In this document: piece after piece, positions 22,201 through 32,063 of the stretch
Layout: each line of letters opens with the position of its first letter
Numbering within the stretch: position 1 is the first letter of the stretch
From: Mimachlamys varia
Lineage: Eukaryota; Mollusca; Bivalvia; Pectinida; Pectinidae
NCBI GenBank assembly: GCA_947623455.1
Contig: OX392536.1
Span: 11,899,282 to 11,963,281, forward strand
Direction of reading: 5' to 3'
Length of the DNA: 64,000 nucleotides
Notes under the pieces: model-generated
Database searches by the model: none
Told to the model about the DNA's origin: nothing
Seen by the model: the letters and a program-made list of their open reading frames with translations, nothing else
Position numbers and translations under genes: made by a program

Positions 22201-25056
22201 GCTTGACCAATGTTGACCTATCTCACAGGTTGCTGACGATTGAGTACAGTGTACCCTCGTTACCTTTCGTCCACAGCAATTATGGCAGTATAACGAGGGT
22301 GGCGATAGTATTGAATTATGAAAATTATTACCATGAATTAAATTGCATAATATATTGCATTTCCAACATTTTATTAAAAACTAGCTTAGTATTATGTCGT
22401 CATATAGATCTTCTTTGGCACAAATATATATCTGAAAACGGTTATTGATCTATTTTTGCCGCATGCCATTTCAAATGAAACACTAAATATTTCCTCGATC
22501 TCCAAAAACAGAACAATATGGTGTATCGTTGAGGGAAATGTTTAGCGATTTGTATTTTAAAGGGTGTGGCAGATGGCAATATGCGAGGGTGGCGAACTTA
22601 ATGAGGGAATCATATAGAAGGGAAATCCGTTCTAGAGGTTTAGGTGGCGGTATGCGAGGGTGGCGGTAGATTCGGGTGACGATAGGTCGAGGGTACACTG
22701 TAATTTAACTCAGTCTAGATCTGCTACAAAGTCATCTGTTATCTCTTAAACATAAACAATGACAACGACTTTGCCATAACTTGGAAATGTACAATATCAA
22801 ATAGCTTGACAGCTTCAAGAAAATCACACATTTGAACTATAGGTTCTTTGGCTGGAAGGTTTTGAAATAAGAACATCTATCTTTTTATTGTAGTGGTGGA
22901 GGATCATTACCGGGTAATGATCTGTCAAACAGCAACAGAATACCTATAGGCTTGGTTTACATAACATGTACAAATTATATATATATATCTACAATTACGG
23001 TTAAATATGTACAGTAATGCTTAGTAAGATTATCTGCATCGTCGGAAACCCACGGTACACTTATCTGACGCTTGCATCCCGTGGGCTAAATGGATCAGAA
23101 ACTCTCGTTTTCGTACTAAAATAGTAACCAATCATATTGATCGTTTCATCCGTGACTACATACAGCCGGGACATCAAGCCGGGGTATCCCGTTTCATTTG
23201 AAGCACCGCCTGTCAACAAAACCTGTCGATTGTGTTATAATTGTGTAGATTGTGATTAAAATATAAGGCCCTGCTATATGGCGATTGACATCGGCGTCAT
23301 GCCTACAGAAATATGCTGGTCGTGGTCACAGTAAAATCATCTGACAGAGTGTGACGAGAAACGACCATTCTGATTGGTTGAAATCTCCGAATAAACATCT
23401 ATTTGGGGAAACAAAGGTTTATACCGATTCTGGCCCACGGGATGCAAACGTCAGAGAAGTGTACCGTGGGTTTCCGATGATGGATTATCTGATAACTTAC
23501 CCAAACATTCATCACAACATTTTTTCCTTTGGAAATCAGCTTCTTTGATGCAAATGCTGCACCTATAGTCTGCAAATAAAGATTAAAATGAACACTACAA
23601 AAAGTTAGTCGAGACAAAGCAATAAGAGAATTAACTGGAAAAAGATTATACAAAATTCAGAGACAATTGATCTTCGTAATAATGGGAAAAAGTTACAGTA
23701 CTTTCCAAATATTTTCAGGGTACGTTTTACAATAGATTATTATACATTGATCTACCAGCCCCTGGTGTCACTCAGGTTAGTGGAATATTACTTTACGTGT
23801 CTATGTTCCCTTCCAGAGGGCCAGCAGACTAGTTAGTCTCAACTCTCAGTGTTGTCAGTGATTTTGTTTGCCCAGTTTTACAGCTGATAGATCTATAAGG
23901 CTGTTTCCCCAGGTCAAAATTTCTGCTATTTTCCCCAAAATGAAGCAAAATTCAACTACATTTTCCCAATTTATCTGAAAATCCTTCTATTTTTTCACAA
24001 TCCAATAAGGCACAGGTTGCTGTAAAATCAAGGTAGCAAAAACACTGGTTGTGGTGATGATCTATGATATTATTATAAAACTAAGAATTCTGTCTTACTT
24101 TGTATGTTTCAAACTAATGTAAGTCATATTTATATTATTATGGATTGTTACAGTATCATAATTATAAATAATCAATTGGGTTGAATTTTTGACTGCTTTA
24201 CCATCTGATCATATATAAGTTAACAAATTTATTTTATCCAAAATTCACAATTATATGAGATGAATAAATGATAACTTGACAAGAAAAAAATCTAGGATAG
24301 TCAGAAGAGTTCTATCTAAGTGATCTACCTACAAATATTATGGTGTTGCTGGAAGTTGATGAATTCACACATTAAATCAAGTCACAGGAGGTCATAAACC
24401 AACTGTCGTCATCCATTTCTAAAAAATAACCAGTTTCTTGACATCTGTTTGAAACTGGCCACCGTCTAACATCACGTGATCAAAAATAGATAGGTCAGAA
24501 AGTAATTCCTGTAGGACCTCGCAAAACGCTTCCATTTTCAAACAGATGTCAGGAAACTGGTTATTTTTTAGAAATGGATGACAACAGTTAGTTTACGACC
24601 TCCTACACTATAGCTGTAACTTGATTAAATGTGTAGGTTAGTAGAAAAATATCTGTTCTTTCCATTGCTACCTAATTAACATGAGATCGAAAAAGTTTTA
24701 TATTATAAAATACAGCTTAAACAGTGACCGGGTTGGTAAATTTTCCACTTTTTAACTACATGTACATGTACGGAGGAATTCTGACTCTCGCACCTGCCTG
24801 TCGTCCAAATACATTTTTGTATTTAGCGGGTCAGAGAATCGAAGTCATAACCCTTCTGACTACTAAAAGACAGGAGTGTTTCAGCAATTCAAATCAGTGA
24901 GATATAATTACAACACGTTCTTACGTTAGAATACGGCGTGTCATTGTAGACTTTGTGAATGTATCGCTGCACCAGACAGGTTTTCCCAGCAAAGGCTTTA
25001 CCTAGCAAGACAACCTTGATGTCTACGTGGTCCACTGGCTTTCCTCGTCTCATCAT
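10195..25056 (-). CDS. rab24: Rab24 small GTPase, complete seven-exon gene (span includes introns)
   Basis: Membrane-traffic GTPase; in vertebrates Rab24 acts in autophagosome clearance and late endosome/lysosome traffic. Joined exons are 24925-25056, 23501-23569, 21346-21492, 16613-16712, 16276-16326, 12649-12720 and 10195-10265: 642 nt, 213 residues plus stop, all with GT/AG junctions and matching phases. Motifs: P-loop GKAFAGKT (residues ~19-26), switch I TIGAAF, switch [11 protein letters not shown], base-binding GTKKD and ETSS. Ser in DTAGS, where most Rabs have Gln, is a Rab24 signature linked to low GTP hydrolysis. An in-frame TGA lies upstream of the first ATG at 25056; a second ATG follows directly. 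The C-terminus is RWRCARC, two cysteines for prenylation in a different arrangement from vertebrate CCHH. Human RAB24 is 203 residues. Introns carry tandem arrays and MITEs. Orthology is confident from motifs alone. Confidence 0.95.
10640..11300. repeat. 42-bp minisatellite in Rab24 intron 6
   Basis: About 15 highly uniform copies of a unit containing CTTTTCATGGCCATCAGACT and AAATTGTATATTCTG. Because 42 is a multiple of three and the unit lacks stops in some frames, both strands show reading frames of over 220 codons; these are not genes. In the Rab24 sense strand each unit contains ACAATTTCAG, an acceptor-like sequence upstream of the exon 7 acceptor. Confidence 0.95.
11345..11982 (+). mobile_element. 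Pearl-like element, 3' portion with core repeats
   Basis: Four ~155-bp modules share AATAAGGCTGATTTCCAATC, CAGTGGTTATGGAGAAGAAG and GCTAAATAAT, followed by a short ACGG-like stretch and the tail CCTTCGGACCAGGTGAGCTA. The tail is a small hairpin followed by CTAA, the same end as at 15246. Non-autonomous; located in Rab24 intron 6. Confidence 0.7.
11990..12415. repeat. Second dispersed mollusc-type repeat in Rab24 intron 6
   Basis: Contains GGAATAGCGGTAA, a CAAAATTCAAAATGGCCACC block, GGAATTTGAGAAAGATCCAT and an end with ATAAGCTTACTTGCCCTTCT. It shares these phrases with 6360-6800 and 51870-52125. Confidence 0.6.
12649..12720 (-). CDS. rab24: Rab24 exon 6
   Basis: 72 bases encoding (D)[16 protein letters not shown] to NEN, the C-terminal alpha-5 helix (human: VDELFQKVAEDYV). 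Acceptor CTATTTTCAG, donor GTAAGACC. Confidence 0.92.
13082..15246 (+). mobile_element. Full-length pearl-like non-autonomous element in Rab24 intron 5
   Basis: The head CAAGAGGCCCAATGGGCC is a small hairpin. Then come about six ~150-bp modules (GTATATATAGTTTTGGGGTG, GGGATCTCAACC), then five ~158-bp modules (AGCCCCACCATTTGTACAAT, AGAGAAGAAGTCGTTTATAT), then (GGAC)n/(GACGGAC)n at 15119-15198, and the tail TTGGTCCTTTGGACCAGGTG + AGCTAA. Tandem core plus ACGG-type microsatellite plus fixed ends matches bivalve pearl elements, thought to be Helitron/Helentron-related. The terminal hairpin followed by CTAA fits that, but a rolling-circle origin remains inference. No coding capacity. Confidence 0.8.
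15360..15790. repeat. Dispersed repeat with ~160-bp modules
   Basis: Three diverged copies of a module with TATAGTAACAGTGACCTAG, GAACACTTGTGTGA and GCCAATC.GTTGAGAAAT. A related stretch lies at 35750-35900. In Rab24 intron 5. Confidence 0.6.
15830..16195. repeat. GA-rich minisatellite in Rab24 intron 5
   Basis: Irregular tandem copies of a ~15/30-bp unit, for example GGTTACAGGTGAAGGGACAG and AGGTCACAGA. The array ends about 80 bases from the exon 5 donor and is not built from exon sequence. Confidence 0.9.
16276..16326 (-). CDS. rab24: Rab24 exon 5
   Basis: 51 bases encoding (D)[16 protein letters not shown] with split codons at both ends. ETSS is the G5 motif. The acceptor is TTTTCAG; the donor GTGGGTATA is weaker than the other donors. 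Confidence 0.9.
16613..16712 (-). CDS. rab24: Rab24 exon 4
   Basis: 33 codons plus one base, [20 protein letters not shown] to SLAQ, donor GTAAGAC. Holds the guanine-specificity motif TKKD. Its acceptor and first 25 bases are the seed sequence of the 16713-20075 array that lies directly upstream in the transcript. Confidence 0.93.
16713..20075 (-). repeat. ~94-bp tandem array carrying duplicated Rab24 exon 4 acceptor and exon start
   Basis: About 35 units lie upstream of the real exon 4 (36 counting the authentic junction). In transcript sense each unit reads intron tail (CAGTGAGCCAGGACCATA, then a variable stretch with GTTTGTAG) followed by AACTGCCGGATGTATCTCTG and TGGTA. The first 25 bases of authentic exon 4 are the same, after which unit and exon diverge. 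Small differences between units (TTAT/GTAT/TGAT, AACATA/AACATATA/AACAATA) show later drift, and neighbouring units share variants. The reading frames translating as [11 protein letters not shown] repeats are out-of-frame readings of the copied exon piece. Confidence 0.97.
20215..21330. repeat. Dispersed mollusc-type repeat with ~190-bp modules
   Basis: At least four modules share GTGACCTGGTTACCATGG, ACATTCCTGTGTAG and TCATTGAAATTGGTTC, followed by a (GACA)n-like stretch at 21247-21280 and an end AAGGAACCTGTATCTCCGAT. In Rab24 intron 3, adjoining exon 3. It has the same organisation as the pearl-like elements but a different core. Confidence 0.7.
21346..21492 (-). CDS. rab24: Rab24 exon 3
   Basis: 49 codons, [19 protein letters not shown] through CYDLTD to [10 protein letters not shown], phase 0. 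Carries switch II with Ser in place of the usual catalytic Gln. Confidence 0.95.
22247..22700. mobile_element. 454-bp MITE with TA target duplication, Tc1/mariner-pogo type ends
   Basis: Inverted ends CAGTGTACCCTCG at 22247 and CGAGGGTACACTG ending at 22700, flanked by TA on both sides (22245-22246 and 22701-22702). Internal GAGGGTGGCG motifs repeat near both ends. The perfect 13-base ends and TA duplication fit pogo/Tigger-like elements. No transposase. In Rab24 intron 2. Confidence 0.85.
23029..23490. mobile_element. ~460-bp inverted-repeat MITE next to the Rab24 exon 2 donor
   Basis: The left arm has TCGGAAACCCACGGTACACT ... GCATCCCGTGGGC (23041-23085). The right arm is its inverted copy at ~23434-23480, about 90 percent matched over ~55 bases. 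The right end stops about 10 bases short of exon 2. A related single end occurs near 54325-54345. Confidence 0.8.
23501..23569 (-). CDS. rab24: Rab24 exon 2
   Basis: 23 codons, [10 protein letters not shown] to VVMNVW, phase 0 at both ends: switch I/effector region. The donor GTAAGTTATC lies about 10 bases from the inverted repeat of a MITE (23029-23490). Confidence 0.93.
24366..24640. mobile_element. ~270-bp foldback MITE in Rab24 intron 1
   Basis: Arms of ~70 bases: CATCCATTTCTAAAAAATAA, CCAGTTTCTTGACATCTG on the left and their inverted copy on the right (24535-24606). Weaker inverted matching (ACATT.AATCAAGT) continues outward. The short spacer holds a CACGTG. Confidence 0.8.
24925..25056 (-). 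CDS. rab24: Rab24 exon 1 (coding part)
   Basis: 44 codons from [13 protein letters not shown], then beta-1 IKVVLLGK, P-loop GKAFAGKT and CLVQRYIHK, ending PYSN before the GTAAG donor at 24924. Phase 0. The second ATG (25053) could also initiate. Confidence 0.93.
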
Positions 25057-25790
25057 TTTCACTTCTTCTTCCTTTGAATCAAAAGTATCGCTTCAAACTG
25101 TATCCATGGCTTGAAAAATGTTCAAATAATTTGCAAAAATTCTCTAGGTCATGAAAATGTGAAAATCCAGTCTACTTTCAGTTTGCCAAATGGCGTCTGC
25201 ACATAACAGTTCGAAATATGTCCTCGATCTATTCATTCGATCTACAAAGTATTGATCAGCTAATGATGCTGGTTGAATATATATAAACATATAAATAAAA
25301 TTGTTCTGAAAGTATATGTGGACACCCTAAAACAGCATGTCAAACGCACAGTGTTCCTGTAATAAGGAAATGAAAACTCCCTCTTGTCTAAGCGCCTGTC
25401 TGAGGGTATCATCCGAGTTTGCTCAATGTTTTAGGTATATATTCTAAATGTAGAAGAGACTCTCCTGTTATCCGGATCTGGTCGTAAATTTCATTGTTAT
25501 CAATATGCAAGCTGTTAGGACTATGGAATTTCGTATACCACAGTATCCTGCCAACTGCCTATATAGCTACTAATGGCTATATTTCAACTGCTTAAATTTT
25601 AAATAAAAAGCTTTGAGCGCATTCTTAAGAATTACATGTTAATGATTTTTTGAAATAGGATACATTTTTGACGGTATAGTTTGACATGACACCTGTACAT
25701 GTGTCCTCTTCCACAAGTGACGGAAGCAAGAACTTTCCCTCCCTGTGAAATGATAAAGCTACAAAATTATGTTCCTTTAATAAGAAATAA
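25057..25790. other. Upstream region of Rab24, no further gene seen
   Basis: Should hold the Rab24 5' untranslated region and promoter; no TATA box or other decisive core element was recognised. Bases ~25610-25680 are an inverted copy of ~27646-27706 (shared AAAAAATCATTA and GTAATTCTTAAGAA on the complementary strand), so part is repeat-derived. Confidence 0.5.
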
Positions 25791-25794
25791 TAAT

Positions 25795-27465
25795 AAATGT
25801 TAGTTGTTGGTATTGTAGGGTTCCCTAATCAGAGACGTCTCTGCCCTAATGAAAATGTTAGTTTTAGGTATTGTAGGGTGTCCCTAATGTAAAAGGTAAA
25901 GTGTAGGGTGTCCCTAATGAAAAAGGTTAGTTGCTAATATGGTATGGTGTCCCTAATGAAAAGGTTAGTTGTAGGTATTGTAGGGTGTTCCTATTTGAGA
26001 AGTTAGTTGTAGGTATCGTAGGGTGTCCCTATTTGAGAAGTTAGTTGCAGGTATCGTAGGGTGTCCCTATTTGAGAAGTTAGTTGTAGGTATCGTAGGGT
26101 GTCCCTATTTGAGAGGTTAGTTGTAGGTATAGTAGGGTGTCCCTATTTGAGAGGTTAGTTGTAGGTATTGAAGGGTGTCCCTAATGAAAAAGTTAGTTGT
26201 AGGTATTGTAGGGTGTCCCTATTTGCGAGGTTATTTGTAGGTATAGTAGGGTGTCCCTATTTGAGAGAGTATTTGTAGGTATTGTAGGGTGTCTCTAATG
26301 AAAGGGTTAGTTGTAGGTATCGTAGGGTGTCCCTATTTGAGAGGTTAGTTGTAGGTATTGTAGGGTATCCCTATTTGAGAGGTTATTTGTAGGTATAGTA
26401 GGGTGTCCCTATTTGAGAGGTTAGTTGTAGGTATCGTAGGGTGTCTCTAATGAAAAGGTTAGTTGTAGGTATTGTAGGGTGTCCCTATTTGAGAGGTTAT
26501 TTGTAGGTATAGTAGGGTGTCCCTATTTGAGAGGTTAGTTGTAGGTATTGAAGGGTGTCCCTAATGAAAAAGTTAGTTGTAGGTATTGTAGGGTGTCCCT
26601 ATTTGGGAGGTTATTTGTAGGTATTGTAGAGTGTCCCTATTTGCGAGGTTTTTTGTAGGTATAGTAGGGTGTCCCTATTTGAGAGGTTAGTTGTAGGTAT
26701 TGAAGGGTGTCCCTAATGAAAAAGTTAGTTGTAGGTATTGTAGGGTGTCCCTATTTGGGAGGTTATTTGTAGGTATAGTAGGGTGTCCCTATTTGAGAGG
26801 TTAGTTGTAGGTATCGTAGGTACGTGTCTCTAATGAAAAGGTTAGTTGTAGGTATTGAAGGGTGTCCCTATTTGAGAGGTTAGTTGTAGGTATAGTAGGG
26901 TGTCCCTATTTGAGAGGTTAGTTGTAGGTATCGTAGGGTGTCTCTAATGAAAAGGTTAGTTGTAGGTATTGAAGGGTGTCCCTAATGGAGAGGTTAGTTG
27001 TAGGTATAGTAGGGTGTCCCTATTTGAGAGGTTAGTTGTAGGTATCGTAGGGTGTCTCTAATGAAAAGGTTAGTTGTAGGTATTGAAGGGTGTCCCTATT
27101 TGAGAGGTTAGTTATAGGTATCGTAGGGTGTCTCTAATGAAAAGGTTAGTTGTAGGTATTGAAGGGTGTCCCTATTTGAGAGGTTAGTTATAGGTATCGT
27201 AGGGTGTCCCTAATGGAGAGGTTAGTTGTAGGTATAGTAGGGTGTCCCTATTTGAGAGGTTAGTTGTAGGTATCGTAGGGTGTCTCTAATGAAAAGGTTA
27301 GTTGTAGGTATAGTAGGGTGTCCCTATTTGAGAGGTTAGTTGTAGGTATCGTAGGGTGTCCCTAATGAAAAAGTTAGTTGTAGGTATTGTAGGGTGTCCC
27401 TATTTGGGAGGTTAGTTGTAGGTATCGTAGGGTATCTCTAATGAAAAGGTTAGTTGATGTAGGTA
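25795..27465. repeat. ~41-bp minisatellite upstream of Rab24
   Basis: About 40 copies of a unit with GTTAGTTGTAGGTATTGTAG, GGTGTCCCTA and a variable end, either TTTGAGAG or ATGAAAA. The two end types recur in ordered blocks, so the array has a higher-order pattern of several units. Confidence 0.95.
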
Positions 27466-28255
27466 TCCTCTTCTTCGATGATCGTAACGTTAACGCACTA
27501 AGGGAGATAACCGATAGAACCGTTGATCTGAGCAGTAATCAGTGGTGTAACGATGTTCGGGAGGGATTAACTGTAATTATTTACCCGATATAGAATAAAA
27601 TAAATCAAGAGTTACCTACCGTTTTACTTACCTTGAAATTAGCCAAAATATATCCTATTTCAAAAAATCATTATAATGTAATTCTTAAGAACACGCTCAA
27701 ACATCCCCCTTTCAGATGATTGATAGAAAAAAGATCGGTGTTGTGTGTTATTTTATGGTATAAAATCTGCACACCTGTATTGATCGATTTTATTTACTAT
27801 AAAAACTGGAAGTTTCCCTCTAGAGTTACTGTTTTCATTTCAAACACGGAAGTGTCCAACTGTACGCTGATGTGTAATCAAAGCTCCCCTAAATCCTAAT
27901 TGGCCTTTTAGATTAGTTTTTCTACCATGAAACGACTGTAGATTGTCACGTGTACATTTACTAAACACTACACTTTCATCTACACGTTCGATTCATGGTC
28001 ATCCCTAAAATCAGTGAGTGAGGTTACACCATGTCTGAGGCTTGGGTATTCCCTAATTCCTTAACAATGGTATGACATCACATCAACGCTGAACTTGGCC
28101 TTATATTTTAGTTTTGTGGTATTTTGAGCAGTTTTCGGTTTAATCGTTCTCCTCTCTTTTAGATAGTTTTTTTTTCTCTTGGAACGACTGTACAATCGTA
28201 CGTGTATCGACACTATAGTTTTGTTTTCAATGTCATCTCCTTTGTTCGTGAGTGG
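27465..28255. repeat. Segmental duplication, copy 1
   Basis: From GATGATCGTAACG through CGCACTAAGGGAGATAACCG, AACCGTTGATCTGAGCAGTA, ATTGATCGATTTTATTTACT and AAGCTCCCCTAAATCCTAAT, this matches 29683-30480 in order and orientation with scattered differences. No coding exon recognised. Confidence 0.85.
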
Positions 28256-28259
28256 TCAT

Positions 28260-28435
28260 TATCAACACAAACTTATATATAATTAATATCCATCATTAAC
28301 AACACAAGTATATATAATTAATATCCATCATTAACAACACAAGTATATATAATTAGTATCCATCATTAACAACACAAGTATATATAATTAGTATCCATCA
28401 TTAACAACACAAGTATATATAATTAATATCCAATG
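28260..28435. repeat. 32-bp tandem repeat, about five copies
   Basis: Uniform copies of ACACAAGTATATATAATTA followed by ATATCCATCATTAACA, with only one or two variant bases. Confidence 0.9.
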
Positions 28436-28584
28436 GCATAATTAACATCCCAGTAACACTCATCAAACAAAAACAATTCCAGTGGTAACTTCAATCAAAA
28501 TACTGTGGTTCTCAAATAACAAAAAAATAAAACCAATGAGTTATGTGATAGGGGGGCATGGTAAAACAATATTTGGTATCTAAT

Positions 28585-29537
28585 ACAAGAGCCACAGAGG
28601 GCCTGTATCGCTCACCTGAATTTCAGCAAATGCAACAGAAAGTGATGTGTAAGCTAAATAACACAAACTTTTCCAGTGTGGGATCTGCCTCAATATTGTC
28701 TTTAATGAACTCTTAGCTTTCTGAATCAGAAGAGCATTTAGAGCAAATCTATTTGAAATTGGTTCATATTAAATAGTATGCCCCCTAGATCTTTAGACCC
28801 AGCAATTGTAGTGTTTTTGGTGGGAAGTGTGTAAGCTGTGTGGCGAATCGCTAGGATCAAATCTTAAATCATGTATGTTGTGATCATCTCTTTACGCTCA
28901 GCAATGGTATAATATAGTTTTAGGGTGGGGATCTCAATCCTTTAAACGTTATTACTCAAGAGTTAAGTCTGCAAGGACGTGGCAGACCCTGAGGTCAAAT
29001 CTAGAATAATATTTGTGATCGTCTCTTTATGCTTAGCAATTGTATATAGTTTTGGGATGAGGATCTCAATCATTTGATAGTTATGATTCAATTTTTTAGT
29101 CTGAAAGGGCATGGCAAACACTGGGGTCAAATCTAAAATCATGATTTTGATAGTCTCTTTATGCTCAGTAATTGTATATATAGTTTTGGGGTGGTGACCT
29201 TAACCATTTAAAGTTATGTCAATATTGCCCAATGGACCCCTTTGAGCCCCGCCCCTCTGGCCCCATGGGGTCAGCTCCATCATTTGTACAATTTGAATCC
29301 CAGCCACCTAGGGATACTACCACTGAAATATGCAAGTTGTACATTGCTTAGATCCAGAGAAAAAGTCGTTAATATGAATATTACCAAATGGAGCTCTTTG
29401 GGCCCCGCCCCTCAGGCCCCTGGGGGTCAGCTCCATCATTTGTATAAATTTGAATCCCAGCCACCAAGGGATGCTACCACTGAAATATGAAAGTTGTACA
29501 TTGCTTAGATCCAGAGAAGAAGTCGTTTATATGAATA
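28585..29537 (+). mobile_element. Pearl-like element, head present, tail missing
   Basis: Begins with ACAAGAGCCACAGAGGGCC and CGCTCACCTG, related to the head at 13082, then the GTATATAGTTTTGGG and CAGCTCCATCATTTGTA modules. It is cut off at ~29537 by the reverse-transcriptase fragment; the microsatellite and tail are absent. Confidence 0.7.
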
Positions 29538-29678
29538 TGAGGATGTTGAAGGGGCGAGTAACAATACTCCATCGACGTAGAATAACGAAGCAGTGTTAAG
29601 GTTGTCTACACAGATTTGATTGTCGAAGTTCTTCTGTCAAGCCTTTGATGAAGATAGAAAACAATATAGGTGAGGCCA
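29538..29678 (-). pseudogene. Dead non-LTR retrotransposon reverse transcriptase fragment
   Basis: On the minus strand, one frame reads SPILFSIFIKGLTEELRQS. After a one-base frameshift, the next frame reads ICVDNLNTASLFYVDGVLL followed by LAPS. The PILF...F and Y-x-D-D...LLAPS spacing is typical of LINE-type reverse transcriptase palm motifs. The catalytic YADD-type box is YVDG here, so the second Asp is lost. It is truncated at both ends and frameshifted, hence inactive. Confidence 0.75.
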
Positions 29679-29682
29679 AACA

Positions 29683-30480
29683 TCCTCTTGGTCGATGATC
29701 GTAACGCACTAAGGGAGATAACCGATAGAACCGTTGATCTGAGCAGTAATCAGTACTGGTAGCGATAATTACAGGGATTAGTAGCGGTACTCGGGAGGTA
29801 TTAACTGCAATTTCTACCTGTTATAATAGAAAAAAAAACACATCAAGAGTTACCTACCGTTTTACTCTTCTTGGAATCAGCCAGAATGTATCCTATTTCA
29901 AAATATCATTAAAATGTAATTCTCAAGAATGCGTTTAAATATCTCCCTTTAAGATGATTGATAGAAAGAAGATTGTTGTTGTGTGTTATTTTATGTTATA
30001 AAATCTGCACACCTGTATTGATCGATTTTATTTACTATAAAAACTGTAAGTTTCCCCCTCGTGTTACTGTTTTCATTTCAAACACGGAAGTGCCCAACTG
30101 TGCGCTGAGGTGTAATCAAAGCTCCCCTAAATCCTAATTGGCCTTATAGATTATTAGGTTGGGTTTTTTTTATCTTGAAGCGACTGTAGATTGTCACGTG
30201 TACGCGTACCAACACTTTCATCTACACGTTCGATTTCATGGTCATCTCTAAAGTCAGTGAGTCAGGTTACACTATGGTTGAGGCGTGGGTATTCCCTAAT
30301 TCCTGAACAATAGCTGTATGACGTCACACCAACGCTGAACTTAGCCTTATATTTTAGTTTTGTGGGTATTTTGGGGTTAATCGTTCCACCCCTTAGATGT
30401 TTTTTCTCTCTCTTGAAACGACTATAGAGTCGTATGTGAATCAACACTACACGTTTGATTTTACGTTCATCTTATTTTTT
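29683..30480. repeat. Segmental duplication, copy 2
   Basis: Direct copy of 27465-28255 displaced by ~2.2 kb. A third, shorter relative starts near 30600 (GGTTACACTAGGGTTGAG, ATTCCCTAATTC, TATGACGTCA). Confidence 0.85.
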
Positions 30481-30699
30481 AGGGAGTGGTCATGATCATT
30501 GTCAGAGAAAGATTACATATATAAAAGCCTCGTGTTTGAAACCAGAATCTTCCCCCTCGGAGAGAGATTCACTTATCTCATCCCAAAGCGGTAAAACATA
30601 TATATTAAGGTTACACTAGGGTTGAGACATGATTATTCCCTAATTCATAACAATGATATGACGTCAACAATCCACCGTCACATTAACACAGAACTACAT

Positions 30700-32060
30700 T
30701 ATCTTTACATATCATATATTACCGTATATCAGTTAAATTTTGCAATGTGCAATTTTAGATTTCATTATAGACCATTTCCGATTACTGACTTTTACGAGTT
30801 CTATGAGATTACCTGGCTCACACTCAAGTGGGTACAAAAATCTTTCAATCAAACACCGGTAAAAACCTGAGATAAATATCTCACCCATATGGTGTTTGGG
30901 AATTTTATTCATCTTCTATGGACAAATGCCCGCGTTATATTATGACGTCACAATCGAACGCCCGTCAAGACGTATTTTGATATATAAGGGTCAATACTTA
31001 TAATAAGCAAATAAAAATACAGAAATCCTTAATGAAACTATGTCTCCCCATGGTCCCTCCGAATCATACTCTCAAGATCATGGCCACCAATACAACAAAC
31101 ATATGAGACGCAGATACACTTTTTTATGCATTGTAGGTCATGAAGAAATTCAATTTGATACATGTCTAGATAATATCCCGGTTTCTTCTGTTTCTGCCCT
31201 AATCTTGAACGCTGTTTTCTTAAAGAACCAGGCTTCAATGTATGTTACTGTAAACGTACTTATATTTGGCCACATAACCGAGTTTAAACAGGTAAGGGTG
31301 GTGATAACGAAATACTTACATTACTTGCTGTAGATTAAGAAATGTACAAAACAATTGTAGTATGCACAATCATAATTAAGCAGGACGTTTTCAGTACGAA
31401 ACTCGCTAAAATAAGGTTACCGCTAAAATAAGATTACCACTAAAATAAGATTACCACTAAAATATGATTACCACTAAAATAGGTCCGTTTACAGTATTTG
31501 CTTCCCAGTGTTCCTTGGAACAGAAGAACAGGCGGCAACAGCCAATTCTATTGGGCTGGCTCGGTTATCATGGATACGCTGCATATAGGGAACATTAAAT
31601 TATTCTAAATATTTATTGAATACTTGATGAACCTTTAAAATTTACGTCAAGAGCCAAACAACAATAACATCAGGTGTGTAGGGTGACGCCATTTACCTAA
31701 ATTCGGGTTGTGCTGGCCTTCCTGTTTCATAGTCGTGAGCATTTTTGTGGACTTGAACAAGTGAACAAGTTTAAATATTTAGAATCAACAAACCCTTATG
31801 TATGTATTTCATACATTCGCAATTTCGCTTTCAATGTTTAAATTTCTAAAGTCTTACATCACAGTAACCAAATCGGAACACTTGTGGGGACAATGATACA
31901 AGAAATTGCCATGCAATGAAAAGAAATACATTGTACTTTCCCATACAGATAATTTGATGATGAATAAGTATGTTCTTCTCATGCTTGTTACATAAACTTT
32001 GAAAGAACTTTTAGGTAAGATATTTTTTTCTTTTTAACGATAAACAACTCTCACGTTTTA
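30700..32060. other. Intergenic, no gene supported
   Basis: AT-rich. Contains a five-copy ~18-bp repeat at ~31400-31485 (ACTAAAATAAGATTACC). Short reading frames near 31040-31333 on either strand have no recognisable family motif or splice context. Confidence 0.5.
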
Positions 32061-32063
32061 TAT

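Noticed and set aside
31040..31333. Plus-strand frame of 97 codons starting MSPHGPSESYSQDHGH
   Set aside because: No family motif, no splice context and a conflicting frame of similar length on the other strand.
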